64,000 nucleotides of DNA from positions 124,001 through 188,000 of the forward strand of contig CAJRBF020000005.1 in NCBI GenBank assembly GCA_907165275.2. Direction: 5' to 3'. The notes beneath the pieces were generated by a model that was not told where the DNA came from, did no database searches, and saw only the letters and a program-made list of their open reading frames with translations. The translations under genes and the position numbers were made by a program. Numbering within the stretch: the stretch's first letter is position 1; the number at the start of each line of letters is the position of its first letter. Below are positions 30,768 through 42,010 of the stretch, one piece after another. Source of the DNA: Zygaena filipendulae (lineage: Eukaryota > Arthropoda > Insecta > Lepidoptera > Zygaenidae).

Positions 30768-31334
30768 ATGGCTAAAACTCCTAGCGCCATGTCGAGTGAG
30801 GAGGAACGTTTAAACTCATTTGTAAATTGGCCACTGGCATACTTGTCACCGGAAAGTTTGGCAAAAAGTGGTTTCTATTTCATGGGTCGCGGTGACGAAG
30901 TGCGTTGTGCGTACTGCAGCGTCGAGATAATGAATTGGTTGCAACTCGACGAACCTGACCAAGAACACAGGCGGTGGTCACCGCGGTGTCCACTATTTCG
31001 CTCCGTTGCTGATACATCATTTGATCGCGACGAGTGCGGCACGTCCGGTGCAGACACCAATTATATAGACCCCCACGTTAAGACACTTAGGGAACATGTG
31101 CAAAAAGAGCACCACCACAACAACGTTGTCGCCAACACGCAAGTTCCTCACGAAACTGACGAGAAAATGTGCCAGGTAGACCAGTGTTGTAAAGTTTGTT
31201 TCAATGACGAGTGCAATGTATGTTTGACGCCGTGCGGACATGTGGTTGCATGCGCCGCGTGTAGTTTTTCCATTCACAATTGTCCAGTGTGTAGACGTCC
31301 TATTGTAAATGTTGTAAGGTTGTATTTCTCTTGA
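30768..31334 (+). CDS. iap: Inhibitor of apoptosis protein (one BIR, one RING)
   Basis: A 188-aa protein starting at the ATG in AAGATGGC. The BIR domain (about residues 10-75) has the exact zinc ligand spacing C-x2-C-x16-H-x6-C (CAYC ... EHRRWSPRC). After a His-rich linker, the C-terminal RING (about 142-182) has C-x2-C, then CGHVVACAAC and CPVC. BIR-RING proteins of insects and baculoviruses block caspases and act as ubiquitin ligases. Carried by a Polinton, it would be expected to delay death of the host cell (inference). Two BIRs are usual in baculovirus and insect IAPs; this one has a single BIR. The AATAAA at 31334-31339 overlaps the stop codon. Confidence 0.93.
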   Translation: MAKTPSAMSSEEERLNSFVNWPLAYLSPESLAKSGFYFMGRGDEVRCAYCSVEIMNWLQLDEPDQEHRRWSPRCPLFRSVADTSFDRDECGTSGADTNYIDPHVKTLREHVQKEHHHNNVVANTQVPHETDEKMCQVDQCCKVCFNDECNVCLTPCGHVVACAACSFSIHNCPVCRRPIVNVVRLYFS

Positions 31335-32645
31335 ATAAAAAACAATAATTTGAAGTAATTTTTTGGTAAATACCTGTTATGACATTGAATTTGTTTGGAT
31401 TAAACACGCTAAATATATATTATCGTTGTGTGTATTATTTATTCCCGATGTACATTGAATTACGTTATGCAATTGCAGAATACAAGTATATTTTCGAAAT
31501 ATAACCGAAAATTGAAACTTCAAAAATGTAAATGTACTTGTTAAAATAAAATTTCAAACTTATTAAAGAATGGAGTAGATTCATAAGTTTCCCATCAATA
31601 TGCCGCATCTATTATGTGTTGAGTGCAATGGTTCAATTATTTCCATTGTAACAAGTTACTGCATGCTAAGCAAATACTTACTTACCGGTATCACTGATAC
31701 TATTCTCATGTATTATCTACCAGTTATTTCCTCGGTTTCGCTCGCATGAATTCCAAACTCTCTCAAACAATTTTTTTTTTACGGAATGATAAGTAGGTAT
31801 GGCATTCTTGAACCCGAAGTATAAGTAGGTATATCAAATTTTATGAAAAAGCTTTCAAAGATTCTGAAGATTGTTTGGAGGGATAGAGATAAAAAAAATA
31901 TCGAACATTTAAATGGTTATTAATGTTTTTACAAATGCAAATAACACTTAGTCGAGTTTTTTAGAACAGAGTTATCTCGATATTACAGACAGAAAATCGT
32001 ATTTTAGTTATATTTAGATCCAACTTGGTGGGAAAGCGATGGCGCGCGATGATATTTCATCGAATTTTATAAATAATAAACATGCGCGGACCGTGGAACC
32101 GTGGTGATCAGCACTTTAGAGTTATGAGAACAATAAGTATACGTACTGATTGCAGAAACAGTACCTACAAACGATAAGTGCTTGAAGTCATAAAAATTAT
32201 ATTTTATACCTCTTAAATATATTATAAACAAATATTTTTTGTAAACCGCGAGAAATATTTCCAGCTTTAAGAACTCATTATCACTGTCATAATTTCCAAA
32301 TAGACCAATTTTCATGAGTTTTTGTATTTCGTTTTTCTACATAATAATTTATGTTTTGCGTTAAATTCTCAGATTAACTGTATGTTTATTAATGCAACGT
32401 AATAAAGACATACATGAACCATTTAAACAGAAACATGTGTGGTTATTACATATTTGCTAACCGTACCGAATGTCAAAGGTAAGTAAAAAAATAAAGATAA
32501 GTAGTAAGCGAAGCGAAGGGAAACATACAGTACAGTACAGTCTCTGCTGTTGCGAATTGTCATTTAGACATTGCGAGTGCTTAGAATCTTTGTGTTCACT
32601 GCGTAAAGTTATGGTGTCCTCGAGTCAATCTGATCACAAAATATG
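31335..32645. other. AT-rich region downstream of IAP
   Basis: Holds the second direct repeat (31453-31550) and then about 1.1 kb with no convincing coding frame. The hAT-type element's target duplication AAAATATG ends it (32638-32645). Confidence 0.5.
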
Positions 32646-32929
32646 CAGGGGCGGATCCAGGATTTGGTTGAGGGGGGTGCAATTTGGTTGCACCATGAAA
32701 TTTTTTGAATTAACAGGATAGACAAAAAGTCCATTAATAAAATTTAAGTGCTTCATATTGAGAGCATCTGAATTGAGCTTATGTATGTATTATATTATCT
32801 GTGTGTATGTTTCGCGATTTTTTAACCGACTTCCAAAAAGGAGGAGGTTACGCATTCGGCTGTATGTTTTTTTTTTTATATTACTCGAAGCTAGGGTTGG
32901 AACGATTTCGAAAATTATTTTTTTGTTTG

Positions 32930-33480
32930 AAAGCGTATACTCCCAATTAGGTCCTATTGCCACCAAGTGGGATCTGATGATGGGATCTTATGGTTTAAGA
33001 ATCTTTATTATCCTCAAAAGATCTTGGGGAAATCGTGGGAACTCTTCAAAAATAATAGGCACACCTATAGCGATTTGGGTATATTTTATAGTAAATCGTT
33101 CATTTGCTTTCGGAAAGCAAAATTTGAAGAAGTGGAACTGATCATGAAGACCACAAGTGTTCATCGGAACTACTCAACAATAATACGTATTTCACGGGTT
33201 TCGATTGGACCGATTTAGAAAATTGATTTTGTTGTTTGAAAGGGTATACTCCCAAGTTGGTCCCATTGTCACCAAATCGAGAACCTGATGATGGAATCAT
33301 GGAGAAATCAAGAGAACTCTTCAAAAATTACAGACACACCTATAGCGATTTTTGTATTTTTTATAGTAAATCGTTTATTTGCTTTTGGAAAGCAAAGTTT
33401 GAAGAAGTGAAACTGATGATGAAGACCACAGATGGTCATCGGAACTACTCAATAAAAGGTATTTCACGAGTTCCGATTCG
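32930..33480. repeat. Tandem repeat of about 300 bp, two copies and a part
   Basis: Blocks such as CACACCTATAGCGATTT and GAAAGCAAA-TTTGAAGAAGTG recur at about 33060/33340 and 33113/33393. A partial third copy follows near 33530. The small frames here are by-products of the repeat. Confidence 0.65.
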
Positions 33481-33734
33481 TTAACTTTAATATGGTTCCT
33501 AAATAATTTATGCTCGTCACAATGTATATGGTAAAGTGGAACTGATGATGACGCACCAGGAGAACTCCTCAACAATCAACGTCCCTGTCGTCCCGTCGGT
33601 AAAAGCTGTATTTTGTAAAAGGCGATGAGCAATTGACATTAGGCTATTGTAACTTAGATAAATTTACAAACGGACTCACTTGAAAGCAAGAAATAAACAA
33701 AATTTTAACAAAAAAATTAAAACCGACTTCCAAC

Positions 33735-34112
33735 AACACAAAACTAAAAAGCTAAAAATAACAAAATATCGATTTTATCCAACAGACAAAAATACACGTA
33801 AGTTTATTTTTGGTAGTTATTACCAGTAGTTATTATACCAGTACCAGTAGTTATTATTGGTTTATTCTACCATTTGACTACTATTATTATTTGAAATCGG
33901 TGACAAGCCAAATATGGCGTAGGTACATGGGCTAAGTCCAGTCCCGCCACGAGTTCGTTGTAAGCTGAACAACCCAAGTGGGTAGACGTAAGCGGGCTTG
34001 GCACCGAATTTAAATCAAAAAGTGGTAGCACAAACCAACAATAGTATTACATGTATTTTTGTCTGATGGATTAAGTCGGTATTTTGTTATTTTTAGCTTT
34101 TTAGTTTTATGT
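33735..34112. mobile_element. Small inverted-repeat (MITE-like) element
   Basis: About 55-bp arms, CTAAAAAGCTAAAAATAAC and its inverse GTTATTTTTAGCTTTTTAG, enclose about 260 bp. No gene; target duplication not resolved. Confidence 0.6.
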
Positions 34113-34492
34113 TTTTCATATTTAAAAAAAATGTGGTGTCGAAAACGATAGAGCTTAGGTAGGTATAGCGGTTTTTGAGTACGATTCTCTGTAAAATCAA
34201 AGTTTTTTTAGTATTTCATTATTTTCAACTTGTACTTTCATGCATAAAATAATCTACATGGAAGCTACAACAGATAAAAGTAAAAAATGAAAAATTTACG
34301 TTCCAGCGAATCTGACCTGAATTAACAACTTTAAATTAAAATTTTGTAGGTTTGTATCTATAAAGTGATAGGAAAATAATGGGAAGTTTTATGGTTAATA
34401 GCGATTTTTTTACTAAACTGAGAAAAAACCATCAGAGGTGCACATGTGATGTGATAAAAACGTGTTTCGTGATCAGAAGAACAAAGAACTAC

Positions 34493-34738
34493 CTAACTAC
34501 CTGACGTAGCTTCACGACCGACATAAAGCAATCTGAAACTTTCTTTGAAGTAAGTCGGTGATTTGGGATCCCTCAGCACTTTAAAGATGGTACAAAGAAT
34601 ATGTGTAGTGCGCCTGGCGAATATGTAAAGCACACACATTTTGCAGCCGCTCCAACTTATCGCGTTACTATGTCTAGTTGTTGTATACGTATGCTGTAAA
34701 TCTTTGTGTTGTGTCAAATAAAGTTTTTTCAATTTCAA
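34493..34738 (-). pseudogene. LINE reverse transcriptase C-terminal relic
   Basis: The minus strand reads RRTTHILCTIFKVLRDPKSP and TYFKESFRLLY, like the RRNMHILSLLYNILFNPSTP region of the LINE at 2977-3663. Only this short block is preserved. Confidence 0.5.
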
Positions 34739-35725
34739 TTTTCAATTTCAATTACTCTTCTGTCAGATTCATACAGCAGTCAGCACACATCGGCGTAAAC
34801 AAAAAGGAGAAAGTTACTCCTTGGATTAGTAAAATGAGGAGAAAATTTGGGAAATAACGCAGAAAACTCAGAGAAGTGAATAATTTTCGTCCATATGACG
34901 AGATTACGAAAAAATAGGTACTATTGAAAAAAAAGATGTTTTTGACAATAGATTTTAAAATTTACAGTCAACAGAAGAAAAATTTGATAAATTTTGGAAA
35001 TTTGCCCAAATTTTTTTCCAAATCCGAATTCATCGCGCACCGCACGTGATAAAAGTCGTCGACTATTTTTTGAGCACAGAGGTATCTACAATATGACGGG
35101 GAATAAAAATCGAAATTCTATTAATTCCATTTAGTTCGTCAGTTACATAATATAAATAAATAATATGGATATTGGATAGATTTGCTTTGAACGTGGAAAA
35201 AAGTAGAAGAGTTAGGTACCAACTAGTTTTGGGAAGTGAAATCACAATCTCTTACTTCCAAGTCTCAAGGATGTTGGATGAAGTTAAAGAAAAGGGATAG
35301 AGAAACTACATATATAAGGATAATTGTAAAAACATATATACAGCCAAACACAGAAACTTCTCCTTTTAAATGAGAAATATACCATACGGCACGTAGTTTC
35401 AAAACAGAAAATTTGTTTTAACGAGAAAGAATTGACAGATTTTGTGTTTGTTTTACAATAATAGATACAAACTTCCATAGGGGTTCGTTACGAACTAATA
35501 ATTTATAGAGTTTTAAAAATGAATATTTGTTCGTTCATTCAGGTTCATTCGTATATTTCTATTCAAATTACGATGAAACTTTGGTGAAAAGCCACAACCT
35601 TGCGAAGATTTTTCTAAGGTCTAATTAAAGTAGGTACCTATTTAGGTCTTCAGGGGGGGCAATTGCCCCCAGTGCCCCCCCCCTGGATCCGCCCCTGAAA
35701 ATATGTGCTTTATTTATAACTCAGT

Positions 35726-35868
35726 GACGACTTGAGCAATCTAGCCCTAGTTTCTGATTTACAGAAGATCGTTGAGCCAATCTGGTGCCGAATTTGATTC
35801 GGCGACGACTTGAGCAATCTAGCCTGAAAATCAGAAATTTTGAAGATCGTTGAGCCAATCTGGTACTG
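35726..35868. repeat. Subterminal tandem repeat of Polinton 1 (2 copies)
   Basis: A unit of about 80 bp (GACGACTTGAGCAATCTAGCC ... GAAGATCGTTGAGCCAATCTGG) occurs twice, just inside the right end. The stretch to the TIR (35869-36189) has no gene. Confidence 0.75.
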
Positions 35869-36189
35869 AGTTTAAATATATGCTTCAACATTAACTGTGG
35901 AGAGACACCTGACAATATAGTGAACATAATAGTTTCTAACATAAGTATAATTTAATTATTAAATTCAAAGTTTTTACGTATAACTTGTATGTGCTTGTGT
36001 GTGATGAAAATACTTAATAGTTCACATGATGGATCCGCGGTACAGCCGGATAGTTCAGGTATGTTTTTATTTATTCATAATTTGGTAACTAAACATGCAA
36101 ACGGATTATTATTGTTTGTTTTTTGTTGTTCGATCGACCGGTGAATCTTTTGCATGATCCATCGGACGGATAAATTTTTTAAATCAGTC

Positions 36190-36347
36190 GAGCGATAATT
36201 GTTTTTGCATGATCGATCCGACAAGTGAATCATTTTGATTGGTATATATTGTATGGTCTGGACCATCGGAGTGATTTCGCGAGCGAGCTCGTGCTCGCTC
36301 CATTGCGAAAGAACGAAGTGGTCCAGAACATACAATATATACCTACT
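36190..36347 (-). repeat. Polinton 1 right TIR (158 bp)
   Basis: Inverse of 16567-16724, ending CCTACT, followed by the duplicated GTCGAA. Confidence 0.95.
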
Positions 36348-36353
36348 GTCGAA

Positions 36354-38691
36354 GTCATCGTTTGTTTCTTCCACGGAAAATAATAGTGAGGAACAAAAAC
36401 AAAAAAATAATGTTAGTTGCCCGTGCTGCAACTCATCTCATCGCATTTATAAATGTTTTAAGTTTCAGAAAATGAATGTAGATTCGAGAATAAAATTAGT
36501 GAATGATTTAAACTTGTGTCGAAATTGTTTGCGATCGGGACATAGTGTAAACAATTGTTCGTCCAATTTAAATTGTCTCGTGTGTGGTTCGCGACACAAT
36601 TCGTTGTTGCACGTCGATGCAACCTCGCGTGCCCCTACCACAAGTACTTTTTTGCAAGTTGATGCCCCTACTACTAGTTCATCTATGAGTGCCCCTACCA
36701 TAAGTTCGTCCCCTACTATGAGTTTTAGTGCTGATTGCAACAATGATAATATTTCTCAAGGTGCGCATGCAAATGCTACCTTGACAAGTGTTGCACCTCA
36801 ATCGAGTGAGTTGCACTCAACTAAAATTTTAGGATCCGCGATAGTTCGTGTGCGTGATGCTAGTGATTCTTGGCAGTACGTGCGAGCGCTCATAGATAGC
36901 TGTAGTATGGATTCCTTTATAACGAGTTCGTGCGCCCGCAGGCTCGGACTGCCCATTCGTAAATGCAACATGGCGGTTGCAGGTCTCGGTCAAAACGCGG
37001 TTAACACTATAAAGGGTGTTACCTTTTGTTCTATTATGCCTAAGCACAGAGACGCGCCGCGATTTGATTTGCCTTTTGTTATTATTCCAAAAATTACATC
37101 GAACATGCCTTCTGTACAGTTGCCGCCGGCTGTTCGAGAACAATTCCGTCATTTGAACCTAGCCGACGAAAACTTTGATAGACCTTGTCGAGTAGATATT
37201 CTACTAGGAGTAGAATGTTTTGATCGCATTTATGATGGAGCTCGTTATACTCCAGGTCCTGATTTCCCGTGTGCGTTGTCAAGCGTGTTCGGTTGGGTTA
37301 TTACAGGTCAGTTTAAACCATCTGCGGTTCACTCACCCGCTACAGAGATAACTTCACTTATTGCTTCCACGTGTTCTCTAGATAACATTGTGCAACGTTT
37401 CTGGGAAACAGAAGAACCTCCCACGAGTCATATTCGGGTGCCAGAAAATGATCTTTGTGAACAAAAATATAAAGATTTAACTTACCGTAACCCTGACGGT
37501 AGATACGTCGTTCCTCTTCTATTGAAGGATGAGTCTCATAGTTTAGGTGATTCTAGCCAGCAATCGTTAAACCGGTTCCTGAACTTAGAGAAGCGTCTCC
37601 TTCGTGAACCAGAGTTGAAAACCGAATATGTCAATTTCATGAATCAGTACGAGGAAATGGGTCATATGCAGCCGTGTACATCATCGTTTCCTGGTAGTAC
37701 GTATGTAATTCCTCACCATTGTGTGGTTCGACCTGAGAGCACCGTTACTCGCTTACGGGTTGTATTCGACGCTAGCTGTCCTACAACCAACCGGAAGTCT
37801 TTGAACGACATTGTTCACGTAGGTCCGAAACTTCAGATAGACATAGTCGACTTGGTCACTAAGTTTCGCCTTCACGTAATTGTCTTCACTGCCGATATAT
37901 GTAAAATGTATAGACAGATACTTATTCGACCTGAAGATAGGTCATACCAGCATATTTTATGGCGCGATGCGCCCGGCTTCCCGCTCAAAGAATATGAGCT
38001 GAACACCGTAACGTACGGCGTCAGCAGTTCTCCTTATCTGGCAATTAGAATCTTGCATCAACTCGCTGACGATTATAATTCGCAGTTTCCTCAAGCCGCC
38101 CAAGTCCTTCGTGAAGAGACGTTCATGGATGACGTGACTACAGGAGCCTCCACTTTAGAAGCTGCTAAAACTCTGAAGAGTGATCTGATAGCCTTATTGA
38201 AGTTGGGTAAATTCGATCTCCGGAAATGGAGCAATAATCATCCAGGTCTTCTGTCTGATATTCCATCAGAGCACTATCAATCTCCAAAATTGTTCAGTGA
38301 GCCAAACAGCGAACTCACTTTAAAAATATTAGGAATTAAGTGGGACCCCTGTTCCGATAATTTTTCTTATTCCTTTTCTAACGACTTCAAGGTCGAATAC
38401 ACTAAAAGAGCCATTCTGTCAATTATAGCGAGAATTTTTTATCCACTCGGTTGGATTTGTCCGGTTATTTTCTCTGCTAAGGTGTTGCTACAGGAGATGT
38501 GGCGATTAGAATTATCCTGGGATGAGCCTATTCCGTGTCATCTGGCCAAGCAATGGCACCTTCTAGCGGCAAATTTATCGGATTTGCAATCTATTAAATT
38601 ACCACGGTTAGTTCTCCCTCCTGAATCAACAGACATACAGGCTCAAGACAACAGGCTACAGAATCAACACCCATCTGGTTGGATTCTGTGA
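36354..38691 (+). pseudogene. pol: BEL/Pao 1 gag end, protease and reverse transcriptase
   Basis: Beyond the Polinton the Gag-Pol frame resumes. It holds zinc knuckles (CPCCNSSHRIYKC, CRNCLRSGHSVNNC, CLVCGSRHNSLLH), an aspartic protease block whose active site reads LIDSCSMDSF (Cys where Gly is expected), and BEL-type RT with LRVVFDASC, FTADICKMYRQI, LNTVTYGVSSSPYLA and the catalytic FMDD. The open frame upstream into the TIR (from 36235) is accidental. The frame is lost at about 38640-38690, before RNase H, probably through a small insertion. Confidence 0.92.
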
Positions 38692-39972
38692 TGGCAGTTC
38701 AAAGGGATATGGTTGTTGCGTTTACCTATGCGCCGTAACCACTACGGGCACTGCCACTAGTTTGCTCATAGGTAAATCTAAAATTGCCCCAATAAAACCT
38801 TTAACAGTAAATCGACTGGAGTTGTGCGCTGCCGGTTTGTTAGCCCGAGTGCTGAATCGCACGTACGAACTTCTTAAGTCAAAATTGAAAATAGATTCGG
38901 TTAAAGCCTTCACAGATAGTAGTACTGTATTGTCATGGTTAAATACACCCCCTCATCTTCTTAAAATGTTTGTGGCTAATCGAGTCGTACAAATTACCGA
39001 TATGGTCAAGCCTGATTTGTGGTATCATGTTTCGACGCTAGATAACCCCGCGGATTGTTGTAGCCGAGGCACAACATGTGAGGTACTCGGAACTCATAAT
39101 CTCTGGTGGACTGGTCCCGCCTGGCTCAATCAATTTCCTTCATTGTGGCCAACGCAACGGGTTCTGGTCCCAAGGCAAGAGTTGCCAGAATTGAAATCAC
39201 CACCATCGGAGTGTCTAGTTAGCACGAAATCCGATGATGTTCTCAAGAACTTGACTTCAAAATACTCTTCTCTCGCTAAACTCCAAAGAGTAGTAGCCTG
39301 GTATATGAGATTTGTAAGAAATGCTAAGGTGAAAAAGGAAAACCGTAATTTATCACCGCTCTCATTCCCTGAAATGGAATGTGCGTTAGAGTTGTTAGTT
39401 AAGCACACTCAACAGGAATATTTTGCACGAGAATTGCAACTCGTCAAAGAAGGTTCACGTTGTATAAAGTCGATCCAAAAACTAAACCCGCACATCGATG
39501 AGGTAGGTATCTTGCGAGTGGGGGGTCGGATTCGTCATTCAAATTTGCCACATGCAGCAAAGCACCCGATGCTTTTGCCTAAATCATCCGCCCTGTCACA
39601 ATTAATTGTTGACAGTAGTCACGTGAAATATTTACATTGCGGTCCTCGCACTTTGCAATCTCTAATTATCGTAAATTTTGGATATTAGGTTTGCGACTAT
39701 TAATTCGTTCTCGCATTTCGAGATGCGTAATCTGTTTTAAATCAAAACCTATTCCATGTCAGCCTTTAATGGGTGATCTCCCCATTTCAAGGTTTCAATC
39801 GGGTAGATGTTTTCACACCACTGGTATCGATTTCGGTGGCCCTTTCATCCTTAAAGAAAGCAGACGTAGAAATGCGCGCACGTACAAGGCTTGGATATGC
39901 CTATTCATTTGTTTAAGTGTTAAAGCTATAGTAAAAATTTGTCATATGCCAATGCAAATTATTAAAATGTAA
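38660..39972 (+). pseudogene. pol: BEL/Pao 1 RNase H and truncated integrase
   Basis: In a shifted frame: GFCDGSSKGYG, KTLTV-like KPLTVNRLELCAAG and FTDSSTVLSWL (RNase H), then the integrase zinc region. A one-base slip near 39672 separates it from FWILGLRLLIRSRISRCVICF and DFGGPF. The integrase core stops at about 39940, right after RTYKAWICLFICLSVKA. In BEL/Pao 2 another roughly 280 residues follow, with the second Asp, the Glu and the C-terminal domain. These are deleted here, so integration in cis is not possible. Confidence 0.9.
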
Positions 39973-40197
39973 GTCTTTACCTCTTGTTATATTAGGTAAG
40001 TATTCTAGTATTAAGTTCTTATAAACTATAAAAAAAAAATATTGTTACCATATTGGAAATCATAGTTAAGTCCATATTATCTAACTATGGTTTTGAATTA
40101 AGTTTGTATTTAAGTTTGTAAACGTCTAGTGTTGTAATTTGAGCACAGCCAATGATTTACCGTGTTTGGAACCCTTGTGAATTCCAAGTGGGGGGTA
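39973..40197 (+). other. BEL/Pao 1 3' untranslated region with polypurine tract
   Basis: AT-rich, ending AAGTGGGGGGTA directly before the LTR, a fitting plus-strand primer site. Confidence 0.7.
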
Positions 40198-40639
40198 TGT
40201 TGCGGCATCCCTTCCCTATTCATACATAAATCTATTCCAAATTCCCAATTCAAATTTACCGCTCACCGACCGGCCTACGCGCTCTTGTCGATGCGCGAAT
40301 AAGGAACAAAAAAACGTTATGGCCGCCGCGAACGTTTGAGCCGCACGTCGTCGCTTGGTTCTCGGTGAAAAGGACTAGAAAACTGGTGCTAATTCCATTA
40401 TTTGGACGATCTAAGTACTCCTCAGAGTGATATTGTCGTGTGGAAGTGTGGTTAAAGAAAACGGGTGCACCCAAGACTGTCACACTCCGTGTTTCGTCCG
40501 GTCGGTGAGTCCTTACTCCTTTCTTTCTCCTTTCATTTCGTCAATGTACCCTTTTACTGGGTTTCTGGGGATTCTTATCGGCTCCAAGGCAAGGAATACA
40601 AGCAGGCCAGTTTGCTCTGGGTTCTGCCATATCGCACCA
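40198..40639 (+). repeat. BEL/Pao 1 3' LTR (442 bp)
   Basis: Full-length partner of the split 5' LTR. It shows the unoccupied TA where the pogo-like element entered the 5' copy (near 40546). Only about four to five differences from the 5' LTR were noticed by eye. Confidence 0.95.
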
Positions 40640-40644
40640 GTATT

Positions 40645-42010
40645 GGTTGAGAACAAAGTATTTTTTTCATTTCATCAAATGACTCTTGACATTTCTTAGT
40701 CCAGACAAAGGCTTGTCCTTTTCTCAAAAGGTTATGTAATGGATATGATAAAAGTTTATCTTTCCCAAAAACTGTCTCACGTTTTTCTGCGTTTTCGGAA
40801 CTGGGAAGTTTCTTATTGATCTCAAGTTGTCTTTCAGAGGTCTGACTGAATTCTTCTGTATTATGTGACCCAGGTATTTAACTGCGTCGGCTGCAAATGT
40901 GCATTTGCAGCCGACGCAGCTGTGTTAGATGTTTGACGTGGTCTGAGAAAGATTTTGAGAACAGTAAAATATCATCGATGTAACTTACTGTGAACTCTCC
41001 AAGTTTGTGTTTCCGTATAATATTACAAATTATTCTTTGAAAAATAGCTGATGAGGTCTTTAAGCCGAATGGCAAAAAAGTCCATTGGAAATGACCCTCT
41101 TGTGTGACGAATGCAGTTTTGTGTCACGCAGTGGTATGGACCATAATGCTGAGTTTAAGTCTAGTCCTCAATAAGTGAGAACGGCTGCGATTGCGGGAAA
41201 ACAATTTTATTTAGGTCTCGAAAATCTATGCACAATCTTGATTTCTTGTTTTCGTCTTTTTTATAAGCTAAAGTGACTGGGGCTGCAAACGGACTATATG
41301 ATTCTTCTATGATATTTTTTTTAACAATATTGCAATTAGATTTTCAATTTCCTTTTTATCTTCGATTGTGCAACGATACGACCTTTTACTGCAGTATTTT
41401 TCTACTAATAGATCAATGTGTGCTTCATAATCTGTTACCGTTCCGATGTCATATTTGTCCTTAGCAAATACCGATTTATTGTTCAATACTAATTTATCAA
41501 TTACTGACTGTTTTTCATAATCTAAATGATTTATCCAAATTTCGAAATTTTTCTCGCTAAAGTTTTCATTAAAGTTTACTGAATTATCAGATTTTATTTC
41601 CTTAGAAATTTCGATATCTGATTTTATTATTTCTTTAGCAACTATTTCACTTTTCTGTATAGGACCTTTCTGACTGATTTCTAAATTTTCATTTTGAACT
41701 AGGTAAAATTTTTTTATGCAATTAAGTCCAATCAAAAAATCGTAGTCGAAATTTTCTTGATCTATTACAAAGAGATCTATCTTTTTAGTGACATTAAAAA
41801 TGGTCACATCAAGTGTTATTATTCCATTTGCTTTTTTAACGCCATTAATTGTTTTTAAATTGGTATTGTTAGAATGATTTGATTTCTTGTTATTTATCTT
41901 TAATAATCTTGAATTTATCAATGACACGTTAGACCCTGAGTCATAGATTCCAAATAAAATGACATTTTTATTCAATACCAATTTTACTTTTATTAATGGC
42001 GGCACTATTA
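40645..42010 (-). pseudogene. pol: Ty3/gypsy element 2: protease and reverse transcriptase
   Basis: From about 42005 leftwards: protease with IYDSGSNVSLI (about 41940), GLNCIKKF, then RT with MPFGLKTSSAIF and SYIDDILLFS (about 40985). Several frameshifts and a small deletion fall around 41080-41280. The frame then leads into the RNase H part now found at 8996. A short palindrome (40888-40920) built from GCAAATGTGCATTTGC and GCTGCGTCGGC/GCCGACGCAGC looks like a local rearrangement. Confidence 0.85.

Larger units (their letters stand above)
32646..35697. mobile_element. hAT-type non-autonomous DNA transposon with nested repeats
   Basis: Ends are CAGGGGCGGATCCAGG and its inverse, with the 8-bp duplication AAAATATG (32638-32645, 35698-35705), as expected of the hAT superfamily. 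No transposase is visible. It contains a lepidopteran-style repeat (about 32820-33720), an inverted-repeat element (about 33740-34112) and a LINE relic (34493-34738). The rest (34113-34492 and 34790-35640) is AT-rich without genes. Confidence 0.85.
16567..36347 (+). mobile_element. Maverick/Polinton 1, complete (19,781 bp)
   Basis: Both ends begin 5'-AGTAGGTATATATTG, show 158 bp of identical inverted repeat, and are flanked by the 6-bp duplication GTCGAA (16561-16566 and 36348-36353). AG termini and 6-bp TSDs are the established signature of Polintons. The gene complement is typical: retroviral-type integrase, protein-primed PolB, packaging ATPase, adenain-like protease and major and penton-like capsid proteins. 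To this are added a BIR-RING protein and a hAT-type insertion. All core frames are open. Confidence 0.97.
8997..40639 (+). mobile_element. BEL/Pao LTR retrotransposon 1 (host of pogo, LINE and Polinton insertions)
   Basis: LTRs of 442 bp (TGTTGCGGCATC ... ATATCGCACCA) bracket gag-pol on the plus strand. The 5-bp duplication GTATT lies at 8992-8996 and 40640-40644. Subtracting the pogo (3.9 kb), LINE (1.7 kb) and Polinton (19.8 kb) insertions with their duplications leaves an element of about 6.2 kb. The flanking gypsy frame is continuous across the insertion. Pol carries two frameshifts and a truncated integrase, so the copy is not autonomous now. Confidence 0.93.

Noticed and set aside
36001..36070. 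ATG-led short exon-like stretch (MMDPRYSRIVQ then GTATGT) near the right end of Polinton 1
   Set aside because: Has a good donor sequence but no acceptor or downstream exon before the TIR; too little to call.
40888..40920. Short perfect palindrome in gypsy 2
   Set aside because: Too short and isolated to be an element; probably a local rearrangement.
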